A stretch of DNA of 20,499 bases from DAIOHQ01 sp036744635 (GTDB taxonomy: Bacteria > Planctomycetota > Phycisphaerae > Tepidisphaerales > Tepidisphaeraceae): the NCBI GenBank assembly GCA_036744635.1, contig DAIOHQ010000065.1:1-20499 (forward strand). Direction: 5' to 3'. The translations under genes and the position numbers were made by a program. Shown in pieces: positions 1-7,015 of this stretch. A model generated the notes under the pieces. That model made no database searches, had not been told where the DNA came from, and saw nothing but the letters and a program-made list of their open reading frames with translations. Within the stretch, counting starts at the first letter, position 1; each line of letters begins with the position of its first letter.

Positions 1-92
1 CGGCAGGTGTACTCACCTGCTCGAATCCAGCCATATTTCTGCGACCGCGCCAAATGTGGCCGGACTCGGGCGGATGAGTACATCCACCGCTC
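1..92. repeat. Two opposed copies of a dispersed palindromic intergenic element
   Basis: Bases 1-45 carry the right half of an element on the plus strand (GCAGGTGTACTCACCTGC, then CGAATCCAGCCATAT). Bases 48-92 read on the minus strand give the same order with substitutions (GGATGTACTCATCC, then CGAGTCCGGCCACAT). The same sequence recurs on the plus strand at 19491-19552 and, partly, at 20370-20430. The core is itself a dyad: ATGGCYGGAT pairs with ATCCRGCCAT, and AGGTG pairs with CACCT. The first copy is cut by the window edge. It is non-coding, and no transposase is seen. Confidence 0.8.
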
Positions 93-97
93 CTCCA

Positions 98-214
98 GCC
101 ACGGCAGACAGGAATGTCCGCCCCACCAGAGGGAATGTCCGCCCCACCAGAGGAAATGTCCGCCCCACCAGAGGGAATGTCCGCCCCACCAGAGGAAATG
201 TCCGTCCCATCGAG
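98..214 (-). repeat. 21-bp tandem array derived from the dispersed element
   Basis: On the plus strand the unit GGAATGTCCGCCCCACCAGAG starts at 111, 132, 153 and 174, with only G/A changes at its second base. A degenerate fifth copy starts at 195. Read on the minus strand, the block becomes TGGTGGGGCGGACATTCC repeated, running into CTGTCTGCCGTGGCTGGA. That is the left half of the element found at 19366-19552, so the array looks like local amplification of that half. Units abut with no unique spacers, so it is not CRISPR. Confidence 0.85.
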
Positions 215-263
215 TCAACCCGGAAGCCGGCAATCCTGACACGCACCGTCGGAAACGCCTCTG

Positions 264-1328
264 TTACCCGCCGTGCTTTCCCAGCTCACGAATCGTCTCA
301 TACAGCGCCAGCACGTTGGCCGTCGGCGTCAGCGGCTGGATGTTGTGGCAGGGGGCGCAGATCCAGCGGCTGTCCTTGAATATCTCCAGGTTCTCACGCA
401 CCTCCCGCTTCACATCCTCGACGGTGCCAAACGGCAAGGTCTGCTGGTTGTCCATCGCGCCGTGGAAAATCACCCGGTCTCCCCAGTTCTTCACCAGTGT
501 CTCCCTCTCCATCCCGGGGCAGCGCCACTGGATCGGGTTCAGCAGGTCGATCTTTACCACGTCGATCAGGTCCGGAAGAAAATCCTGGGCGGCGCCATCG
601 GTGTGATAGAACACCTTGATGTCATACGAATGTGCCAGGTCCGCCATCTTCTTCTGATTGGGCAGCAGAAACTTGCGATAGAGCTCGACGCTCATCAGCG
701 GCCCGGTTTGGCTTCCCAGGTCTTCGGCCAGGTACATGTAATCAATCTTCCCCTTGCCGGCTTCCCAACTGCGGCGATTGAGCTCGTAATTGAAATCGAA
801 GATGTGCCCGAGGCTCGCCGCTGCGATCTCCTGATTCACCAGCAGGTCCTCATACGCCTGCTCCAGTCCGCGCATCGCGGCGTACAGCAAAAACGGCTCA
901 TAGCCGCCGCAGGATACCGGCCGGTAGCGGTCATAGGTGGCGACGAAATCGGTGATCCCGCCAAACTCGAAATCGTCCGCGCTTGGCCACGGATAGCGAT
1001 GCACCTCCTCAACCGTCTGCACGTTGGCCAGCGGGTGAACCGCCGTTTCGGTATAGGCGCCGGTGCCGTAGTCGATGGTTTCATACTCGATGCCCCACAT
1101 GTCCCCCTTGGGATTGAGCGGATGGGTCTTGGGCTTCCACGCCGCGCCGACGCCGGCGGCGCGGTCGATGTGCAGCTTGCGCCAGAGGCTCTCGAAGTCA
1201 GTGCAATTCAAATCGCGCAGCAGCCGCGCGTGCAGTTCCGGCGTCCACCAGTAGTCGGTCGGCACGCGATCGGTCTCCTGCCGGTTGAACATCGCCATCC
1301 AGCGTTCCCGCGGCGTCATTTCCTTCAT
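264..1328 (-). CDS. Uroporphyrinogen decarboxylase-like (URO-D family) protein, possible methyltransferase
   Basis: A 354-residue protein of the URO-D superfamily, which includes heme-pathway HemE and the corrinoid/coenzyme M methyltransferases MtaA and MtbA. The N-terminal TPRERWMAMFNRQETDRVP is typical of the family. HTDG (residues 242-245) lies where MtaA-type enzymes carry the zinc ligand segment His-x-Cys-Gly, here with Asp in place of Cys. GAMDNQQTLPFGT (290-302) and APCHNIQP (325-332) follow. The ATG at 1328 overlaps the stop of the upstream ATPase gene as ATGA, so the two are probably translationally coupled. A longer reading to 1511 would run through that gene and is rejected. The substrate is unknown. 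True HemE is unlikely given the divergent motifs and the presence of two more relatives nearby. Family call is firm; methyltransferase function is inferred. Confidence 0.85.
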   Translation of the reverse strand: MKEMTPRERWMAMFNRQETDRVPTDYWWTPELHARLLRDLNCTDFESLWRKLHIDRAAGVGAAWKPKTHPLNPKGDMWGIEYETIDYGTGAYTETAVHPLANVQTVEEVHRYPWPSADDFEFGGITDFVATYDRYRPVSCGGYEPFLLYAAMRGLEQAYEDLLVNQEIAAASLGHIFDFNYELNRRSWEAGKGKIDYMYLAEDLGSQTGPLMSVELYRKFLLPNQKKMADLAHSYDIKVFYHTDGAAQDFLPDLIDVVKIDLLNPIQWRCPGMERETLVKNWGDRVIFHGAMDNQQTLPFGTVEDVKREVRENLEIFKDSRWICAPCHNIQPLTPTANVLALYETIRELGKHGG

Positions 1329-3256
1329 GGTGCAACCTTTCGGCCGGGCCTCGGCAGCAGCCGCGCCGAGTTCAAGATGAATATCAGCTCCGATCCCACG
1401 TGGATCAGCGCCGCCAGCAGGGGATTGAGCAATCCCATCGCCGCCAGTCCCATCCCCGCGGCATCGACCGCCAGGGTTCCGACAAAATTTGTCATAATGA
1501 TGCGCCGGCACCAGTGCGCCAGCTTGACAGTCTCCACGAACTTCAGCAGATCGTTGCCCAGCAGCACGATGTCAGCGCTCTCGCGGGCCACATCCGTCCC
1601 CGAGCCCATGGCGATGCCGACGCTGGCGGCCGTCAGCGCCGGGGCATCGTTGATGCCGTCACCCACCATCGCCACCCGCCGCCCGTCGGCCGCCAGCTCG
1701 CGAACCCGCGCCACTTTTTCATCCGGCAGCAGCCCCGCCTCCACCTGCTCGATCCCGACCTCCTTGGCGATGGCCTGCGCGATGGCCGGGGTGTCGCCGG
1801 TCAGCAGCACGGTGGTGATGTGCAGCTTGTGCAATTCGGCGACCGCTTTGGCCGCCTCCGGACGCAGCACATCGGCGATGCCGATGGCCCCGAGCATTTT
1901 CCCGCCCCGCGCCACCAGGAATCGCGTGCGCTCGTGGCAGGGGGGGCAGGGGGTACGCAGCGCCTCGGGCACCGCAACTTCCTGATCCGCCATCAGCGCG
2001 ATGTTCCCCACGACAATGCGCTCCCGGCCGGCGCGGCAGACGATCCCCTTGCCCGGCGTGTAGCTGAACTCCTCCGGATCGACCTGCGGCAGCGCCAGAT
2101 GATCTGCTTCCTCAAGCACGGCCTGCGCCAGAGGGTGCTCGCTCTTGCGTTCGGCAATGGCCGCCGTCTCGATGATGTGTTCGCGGGTCATCCCATCGAG
2201 CGGATGGACGCAGGCGACTTGCGGCTCGCCCAGCGTCAGCGTCCCGGTCTTGTCGAACACCACCGTCTTCACCGTCCCCAGGGTTTCCAGAAAAATGCCG
2301 CCTTTGATGATCGCGCCGTTGCGGGCGGCCCGGCCAATGGCGCCCAGGATCGCCAGCGGCGTGCCGGCCGCCACCCCGCACGCCCCGGCCACGATCACCA
2401 CGCTGATGGTCGAATGAATGTCGCGGGTGAACAGATAGGTCAGCGCCGCACAGGCGAATGAAAAATAGACCAGATAACCGGCCAGCCGGTCGGCAATCTT
2501 CTCGATCGGCGCCCGCGCCTTGTCCGCGCACTCGACGGCATTGACGATCTTCCCAAAAGCCGTGTCATGCCCGACCTCGGTGGCGCGGATTTCCAGCGCC
2601 CCCGATTGATTCACCGTGCCGGCATAGACGACATCGCCGGCAGCCTTTTCCACCGGCATGGATTCGCCGGTGATCGCCGACTGATCCACCGCCGATCCGC
2701 CGCCGGCGACAATGCCATCCACCGCGATGCGCCCGCCCGGTTTCACGATCACCACGTCGCCGGGGCGAATTTCTTCCAGCAGCACCTCCAAACTCTCTTC
2801 GCCGCGACGCACGGTGGCATGGCTGGGAAGAAAATCCAGCAGAGTCTTGATGGCGGTGCGGCCGCGGCTGACGGTCAGCTCCTCCAGCACCTCGGCGATC
2901 AGCACGAAAAACAGGATGATCAGGACGGTGAGATATTCCTGGATGCTCAAGGCGGCCAGCAGGGCGATGGTCATGGAAAGCTCCATGGTCATCCGCCGCG
3001 CCGCCAGGTTGGCCAGCGCCTCGCGAAAGATGGGGTAGCCGGCCACCAACGTCGCGGCGATCGCCAGGATATTGATGTGCTTCCACGGCGACCACGCCCC
3101 CGCCCAGACTGCCAGCGCCACGATGGCCACGAATGCAATTCGCACCAGATTTATGCGGTTGATGGGCTGATCTTCAGCTTCCGTCGGCGCCGGCGCGACC
3201 ACGGGCGCGGGGCCGGGGATTGTGCCTGCGGGGGCTGGCAGGGGGTGATGACGCAC
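1325..3256 (-). CDS. P1B-type heavy-metal-translocating ATPase with non-canonical GAC metal motif
   Basis: A 643-residue inner-membrane P-type ATPase. Visible landmarks are the actuator TGES loop (196-199), phosphorylation site DKTGTLT (Asp335), the P1B-specific SEHPL (His374-Pro375), the hinge GDGINDAPAL (532-541) and about eight membrane segments, the last two near 588-635. There is no N-terminal HMA metal-binding domain, only a Pro/Ala-rich stretch before the first segment. The intramembrane motif usually read as CPC is Gly291-Ala292-Cys293 in GACGVAAGTPLAI, and the last helix reads HVGSELIFILNSARLL, so the transported metal cannot be assigned. The nucleotide domain carries an odd CPPCH (437-441) encoded by a G-run. 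The start is GTG at 3256 with a GAGG-like site four bases upstream; it is the first gene of a two-gene operon. Confidence 0.92.
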   Translation of the reverse strand: MRHHPLPAPAGTIPGPAPVVAPAPTEAEDQPINRINLVRIAFVAIVALAVWAGAWSPWKHINILAIAATLVAGYPIFREALANLAARRMTMELSMTIALLAALSIQEYLTVLIILFFVLIAEVLEELTVSRGRTAIKTLLDFLPSHATVRRGEESLEVLLEEIRPGDVVIVKPGGRIAVDGIVAGGGSAVDQSAITGESMPVEKAAGDVVYAGTVNQSGALEIRATEVGHDTAFGKIVNAVECADKARAPIEKIADRLAGYLVYFSFACAALTYLFTRDIHSTISVVIVAGACGVAAGTPLAILGAIGRAARNGAIIKGGIFLETLGTVKTVVFDKTGTLTLGEPQVACVHPLDGMTREHIIETAAIAERKSEHPLAQAVLEEADHLALPQVDPEEFSYTPGKGIVCRAGRERIVVGNIALMADQEVAVPEALRTPCPPCHERTRFLVARGGKMLGAIGIADVLRPEAAKAVAELHKLHITTVLLTGDTPAIAQAIAKEVGIEQVEAGLLPDEKVARVRELAADGRRVAMVGDGINDAPALTAASVGIAMGSGTDVARESADIVLLGNDLLKFVETVKLAHWCRRIIMTNFVGTLAVDAAGMGLAAMGLLNPLLAALIHVGSELIFILNSARLLPRPGRKVAP

Positions 3257-3497
3257 GCAACCTCGAAAACTCTCTTGACTTCCTGGCGACAGAATAAGAG
3301 AGTATTATCTTCTTATACGGTAGGACTTGGTGTCGCCGCCGTCAAGTTCCTACGCATTTCGCTCCACAATAAGCCGATTTTACTCCGATAATCATAACGT
3401 GCAATATTCACCGGCGATTCCACTAGACAAAAAGACCTTGATATCCTATTAAATCGGTACTAGACTCTACACAGTCCGCCAGCCACCGGAGACTTCG
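3257..3497. other. Divergent intergenic region
   Basis: This 241-bp spacer separates the minus-strand ATPase operon from the plus-strand one-carbon operon. It is visibly more AT-rich than its surroundings, especially 3295-3320 and 3380-3470, which fits promoters for both directions. On the minus strand there is a GATAAT-like element near 3306-3318 but no matching -35 hexamer. The plus-strand promoter is listed separately. No small gene is seen. Confidence 0.6.
3438..3466 (+). promoter_or_regulatory. Sigma70-like promoter of the one-carbon operon
   Basis: TTGATA (3438-3443, five of six to consensus), a 17-base spacer, then TAGACT (3461-3466, four of six). Transcription would start near 3473, leaving a leader of about 25 bases before the ATG at 3498. 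The next gene begins there with a GGAG ribosome site seven bases upstream. Spacing is ideal, but this is sequence matching only. Confidence 0.5.
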
Positions 3498-4832
3498 ATG
3501 TTCGAAAAAACTGCCGCACGCTTCGAAGCGCTCGTGAAAGGAATGGTCTTCGACTGCCGTTCCTGCGGCCAGTGCGTTCTCCGCCAGACCGGCTTGATCT
3601 GCCCCATGACCTGTCCCAAAGGCTTGCGTAACGGCCCGTGCGGCGGAACCCTCAACGGCGAATGCGAAGTCTATCCGGATAAGCCGTGCGTCTGGGTGCG
3701 GATTCATAACCGCACCGGCAAGGAGTCGCTGGCCACGCCCAATCTCCTGCCTTCCCCCGATGCCCGGCTGTTTCATACCTCCTCCTACGCAAATTATTGG
3801 ACCGGCGACGACAAGGCCGGGCGCACGCCGCTGGAATATCTCGACCTCGGCGTCAATCGCACCATCCGCCCCCTGGAAACCGCGTCGCGCCTCGAAGCCC
3901 GGCTCAAGGCCGGCTTCTTCGTCCGTACCTGCGAGGTCCGCGCCCCGCGCAGCGCCAAGCTGGACACGCTTCGCCATCAGACCAAAGACATCGGCGACGG
4001 CTTCGACGCCGTCAACGCCACGGCCTACCTCAACGCCAAGCCGTCGCTGCCGTCGGCGGTGGTGGCCGCGAAGCTGGCCGAACTTGGCTTCGACTCGATC
4101 TGCCAATCCACCTGCCGCGACCACACCAAGACATCGTTCGTCTCCGAGCTGATTCAAAATCAGATGAACGGGGTACACAATACGCTGTGCCTCACCGGCG
4201 ATTCCTACGCCGGCGTGCCCAAAATCAAGCAGGTATTCGACATGGATGCCTCGCTGATGCTCTACGAGGCCCGCTATCTGCGCGAGCGCGGCATCGTTCA
4301 TTTCACCGGCGAAAAGCTCGAGCCGCGCCCGCGCATCTTCCTCGGCGGCGCCATCAACCCGTTCACCAACCCGGCCAACGTGCCGGTGCGCAGACTCAAG
4401 CAGAAAGTGGCGGCCGGCGTCGATTTCATCCAGTCGCAGCTCGTCTTCGACGTGCCGCGCTTCGGGCAGTTCATGGAACTGGTGCGCCAGGAACAGGTGG
4501 ATCACGATGTGTTCATCATCGCCGGCGTGCCGGTGGTGACCTCAGCCAAGGCGCTGGCGATGCTGCCGAAAATTCCCGGCGTCTATCTTCCCGACGCGAT
4601 GATGCGCCGGCTGAGCGGCGCCGCCGACCTGAAGCGGGAAGGGGTCATCGTCGCCGGAGAAATCGCCCGGCAACTTTATGAAATTCCCGGCGTGGCCGGC
4701 GTTCACTTAATGCTTTTCGGCCCGGATCACGCCGTGCTTCCGGAGGTCATCGACGATCTTCCCCGCCGGCGCATTGGATTTCCGCAGACACATTTGCAGC
4801 AAGAAAGGGAACTATGTCCATCGACAATCTGA
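3498..4832 (+). CDS. MetV-MetF fusion: cysteine-rich domain plus methylenetetrahydrofolate reductase
   Basis: A 444-residue fusion. Residues 15-70 hold eight cysteines (20, 23, 26, 35, 39, 48, 56, 64) in the order of the MTHFR C-terminal / MetV-like domain, including CPKGLRNGPCGG. Residues about 135-425 are a MetF-type flavin barrel: CEVRAP, STCRDHT (204-210), CLTGDSY (231-237) and IQSQLVFD (311-318) match the family's conserved segments. The predicted reaction interconverts 5,10-methylene- and 5-methyl-tetrahydrofolate in the cytoplasm. In acetogens MetV is a separate partner of MetF that passes electrons to it; here the domain is N-terminal on the same chain. The ATG at 3498 has GGAG seven bases upstream. 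The end overlaps the next gene by 19 bases, so the pair is probably co-translated. Direction of the reaction and the electron donor are unknown. Confidence 0.88.
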   Translation: MFEKTAARFEALVKGMVFDCRSCGQCVLRQTGLICPMTCPKGLRNGPCGGTLNGECEVYPDKPCVWVRIHNRTGKESLATPNLLPSPDARLFHTSSYANYWTGDDKAGRTPLEYLDLGVNRTIRPLETASRLEARLKAGFFVRTCEVRAPRSAKLDTLRHQTKDIGDGFDAVNATAYLNAKPSLPSAVVAAKLAELGFDSICQSTCRDHTKTSFVSELIQNQMNGVHNTLCLTGDSYAGVPKIKQVFDMDASLMLYEARYLRERGIVHFTGEKLEPRPRIFLGGAINPFTNPANVPVRRLKQKVAAGVDFIQSQLVFDVPRFGQFMELVRQEQVDHDVFIIAGVPVVTSAKALAMLPKIPGVYLPDAMMRRLSGAADLKREGVIVAGEIARQLYEIPGVAGVHLMLFGPDHAVLPEVIDDLPRRRIGFPQTHLQQERELCPSTI

Positions 4833-5695
4833 CCATCATCGGAGAACGCATCAACCCCGGCTTCGCCAGCTCAAAAGTGCTGCTGGAAAACGAAGATATT
4901 GCCGGCCTGCAGGAGCTGGCCAAGTCGCAGGTGGCCAAGGGGGCGCAATACCTGACCTTGAACATCGGCGAGAAGGCCACCACCAACCAGAAATTCCTGG
5001 CCGAGCTGATCGTGGCCCTGCAGGCGGTGGTGGACGTGCCGCTCTCCTTCGATTATCCGAAAAAGCAGGTGCAGGAAGTGTGCCTGAAGACGTACGACCC
5101 GGCCAAGGCGCGCGGCCGCAAGCCGATCGTGAACTCCGTCGCGGAAACGCGCTGGGACATGCTGGACGTGCTCGCCATTCAGCCGGCCAAGGTGGTCCTG
5201 ATGGCGTCGGAGCGCCTGGAGAATGGCGAAGAGGTTGCAAATACCTCCGCCGCCGAAATTGCCCAAACCGCCAGCCGCATGGTCACAAAAATCTGCAGCA
5301 ATGGACATGGCCTGAACCCCGATGACCTGTTCATCGACGTCTCGCTTTGTCCGCTGGCCACTGATACCGAAGGGCGAATCAAGCGCGCGGTGGATGCCAT
5401 CGCGCTGATCGGCGCTGATCCATCGATGCGCGGCGTACACCCCCTGGTTGGGTTGTCGAATCTCGGAATCATGCTTCCCAAGGTCGCCTGTGATGGCGGG
5501 CCGCTGGGCGTGCGGGTGGAATCATCCTTCCTCACCATGACCACCCCGCACGGGCTTGACACCATCCTCGGCACACCGGGGCGCAACTATCAGCTCCTGC
5601 CCGAGCAGGATTTCGTCTTCACCGGTTTCCGCGAGGCCATCGTGATGGATGGCTATGACTCGCTCCTGCGCGTGCAGGAGCTCTATCGCAGCTAG
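4814..5695 (+). CDS. Methyltetrahydrofolate:corrinoid methyltransferase-like pterin-binding protein
   Basis: A 293-residue pterin-binding TIM barrel of the dihydropteroate synthase/methyltetrahydrofolate methyltransferase superfamily. The opening TIIGERINP (7-15) is typical of AcsE/MtgA-like and MetH pterin domains. Residues matching the pterin-contacting positions of acetogen MeTr are visible: Asp80 in SFDYPKK, Asn107 in IVNSVAE, Asp175 in FIDVSLCPLATD and Asn216 in VGLSNLGIMLP. Length is slightly above acetogen MeTr (about 262). The expected role is methyl transfer between methyl-tetrahydrofolate and a cobalamin protein, directly coupled to the preceding reductase, which it overlaps by 19 bases. 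An AGGGA site precedes the ATG. A biosynthetic dihydropteroate synthase is unlikely given the neighbours and motifs. No corrinoid protein gene is seen in the window. Confidence 0.85.
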   Translation: MSIDNLTIIGERINPGFASSKVLLENEDIAGLQELAKSQVAKGAQYLTLNIGEKATTNQKFLAELIVALQAVVDVPLSFDYPKKQVQEVCLKTYDPAKARGRKPIVNSVAETRWDMLDVLAIQPAKVVLMASERLENGEEVANTSAAEIAQTASRMVTKICSNGHGLNPDDLFIDVSLCPLATDTEGRIKRAVDAIALIGADPSMRGVHPLVGLSNLGIMLPKVACDGGPLGVRVESSFLTMTTPHGLDTILGTPGRNYQLLPEQDFVFTGFREAIVMDGYDSLLRVQELYRS

Positions 5696-5733
5696 GTTCC
5701 CGTTGGTGGGCTTCGTGTCGAATTGCCTCTGTA

Positions 5734-5754
5734 GGGGCGGGGTTTCCCCGCCCT
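5734..5754. repeat. GC-only hairpin in the intergenic spacer
   Basis: GGGCGGGG (5735-5742) and CCCCGCCC (5746-5753) form an eight-pair stem with a TTT loop. No T-run follows, so it is a poor terminator. It sits in the only sizeable gap (87 bp) of the one-carbon operon and could be a processing or attenuation site. Such GGGCGGGG-TTT-CCCCGCCC hairpins are a common style of bacterial repeat, but no second copy is seen here. Confidence 0.6.
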
Positions 5755-5782
5755 CCGAATCTCAGGAGAAAGGTCAGATACC

Positions 5783-6994
5783 ATGGACGCGCGGAGAATT
5801 GTCACCAGCGGCTACTTTGACGGGGAGCGCCTGCATGTTGATGGCCCCTATTCCATCGACATCGCCCTGGGCGTCATCCGCGACATCCAGCGCGGTGACC
5901 GCGCGCTCGACGGTTCGCCGCTGGGGGGATCGGCGACGCGGGTTGGCTTCGTGTTGCCCGGCCTGGTCGAAGGACATGCCCACCTGTTCCTGGACGGCGC
6001 TGAGCTTGATGTCAATGTCCGCAAGGATTACCTGAAAGCGCCGCTGGAGCAGATGCTGGATGTCGGCCGCAGAAGTCTGGCCGATTCGCTGGCCGCCGGC
6101 GTGACCATGGTGCGCGATGCCGGCGACATCTACGGCGTCAACGGCCGGCTGAAGGCCGAACTGAAAGGCCGCACGGGCGCATCGCCGGAACTCCGCAGCC
6201 CCGGCCGCGCCATCCGCAAGGCCAAGCGCTACGGCAGCTTCATGGCCGAGGAAGTGACCGACCATGCCAGCATCGTCAAAATGATCGAGGTCCTGGCGCC
6301 CACCGCCGACGATCTCAAGATTCTCCTCACCGGCATCATCGACTTTGAAAAAGGGGAGATGAAGGGCGGAGTGCAGTTCGACGCCGCCGAGACCAACCTG
6401 ATTGTCACCACCGCCCGCCAGCATGGCCTGCGCACCTACGCCCACTGCAGCGGCATGGAAGGCCTGCGCATCGCCGTCGACGCCGGCATCGACTCCATCG
6501 AACACGGCTTCTTCCTGGAAAAGGAAATCCTCCGCGAGATGGCGGACAAATCCATCGCGTGGGTGCCGACCTTCTCACCGGTCTATTTCCAATGGGAGCG
6601 CCCGGAGCTGGCGGGATGGAATCCCGAGACCGTCGGCCGCCTTTGGGGCATCCTCGAGCGGCATTTCGAAAACATTGCCTTCGCCAGCGACATCGGCGTG
6701 CCGATCGTCGCCGGCTCGGATGCCGGCAGCTATGGCGTCCCGCATGGCAAGGCGCTGGTGGATGAACTGCTGTTTCTCCGCCGCGCCGGCATGAGCATGG
6801 ACAAGGTGCTGGCATCCGCCACTTCCGTGCCGCGCCGATTGTGGGGCTGCCCGCCGGCCAACATCGCCGTCGGCCAGCGCGCCAACCTGGTGGCGCTGGA
6901 TGCCTCGCCGATCGAAGATCCCACTGCCTTGCGCGGCGTACGCCTCGTCTATCGCAACGGGTGGAAGCAATTCGCCCAGCCTGCAGTCGTCTGA
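5783..6994 (+). CDS. Metal-dependent amidohydrolase (imidazolonepropionase/prolidase-like)
   Basis: A 403-residue amidohydrolase-superfamily enzyme. It has the short flanking beta-sandwich ends and a central barrel. PGLVEGHAHLF gives His65-x-His67, Lys179 (DDLKILLTG) is a candidate carboxylated lysine, YAHCSG gives His221, EHGFF gives His241, and AGSDAGS gives Asp313. This full set suggests an active mono- or binuclear metal hydrolase acting on an amide, cyclic amide or similar bond. The substrate cannot be read from sequence. Its place between the methyl-transfer genes suggests that it unmasks or processes the methylated substrate or its demethylated product; this is inference. No signal peptide is seen. 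The ATG at 5783 follows AGGAGAAAGG. The next gene starts 21 bases downstream. Confidence 0.88.
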   Translation: MDARRIVTSGYFDGERLHVDGPYSIDIALGVIRDIQRGDRALDGSPLGGSATRVGFVLPGLVEGHAHLFLDGAELDVNVRKDYLKAPLEQMLDVGRRSLADSLAAGVTMVRDAGDIYGVNGRLKAELKGRTGASPELRSPGRAIRKAKRYGSFMAEEVTDHASIVKMIEVLAPTADDLKILLTGIIDFEKGEMKGGVQFDAAETNLIVTTARQHGLRTYAHCSGMEGLRIAVDAGIDSIEHGFFLEKEILREMADKSIAWVPTFSPVYFQWERPELAGWNPETVGRLWGILERHFENIAFASDIGVPIVAGSDAGSYGVPHGKALVDELLFLRRAGMSMDKVLASATSVPRRLWGCPPANIAVGQRANLVALDASPIEDPTALRGVRLVYRNGWKQFAQPAVV

Positions 6995-7015
6995 ACAACA
7001 ATCGCGAGGAGTGCA

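Noticed and set aside
98..214. Possible CRISPR array
   Set aside because: Units are directly adjacent with no unique spacers, and the unit belongs to a dispersed element.
7..606. Open frames rich in repeated CPPHQR / VRPTRGN / VGRTFPL peptides at the window start
   Set aside because: They are translations of the 21-bp tandem repeat in several frames on both strands and run antisense into a real gene; no ribosome site or homology.
264..1511. Longer URO-D-like protein starting at 1511
   Set aside because: The extra N-terminus reads through the ATPase gene in another frame; the ATGA overlap at 1325-1328 gives a standard start and the family N-terminus begins there.
1934..1948. c-type heme-binding site in the ATPase (CPPCH)
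   Set aside because: It is in the cytoplasmic nucleotide domain, where cytochrome c maturation does not act; probably a by-product of the G-run.
273..1985. A 570-codon plus-strand open frame across the URO-D-like and ATPase genes
   Set aside because: Antisense to two well-supported genes and without family features.
5734..5754. Intrinsic terminator inside the one-carbon operon
   Set aside because: The hairpin is strong, but no T-run follows on either strand.
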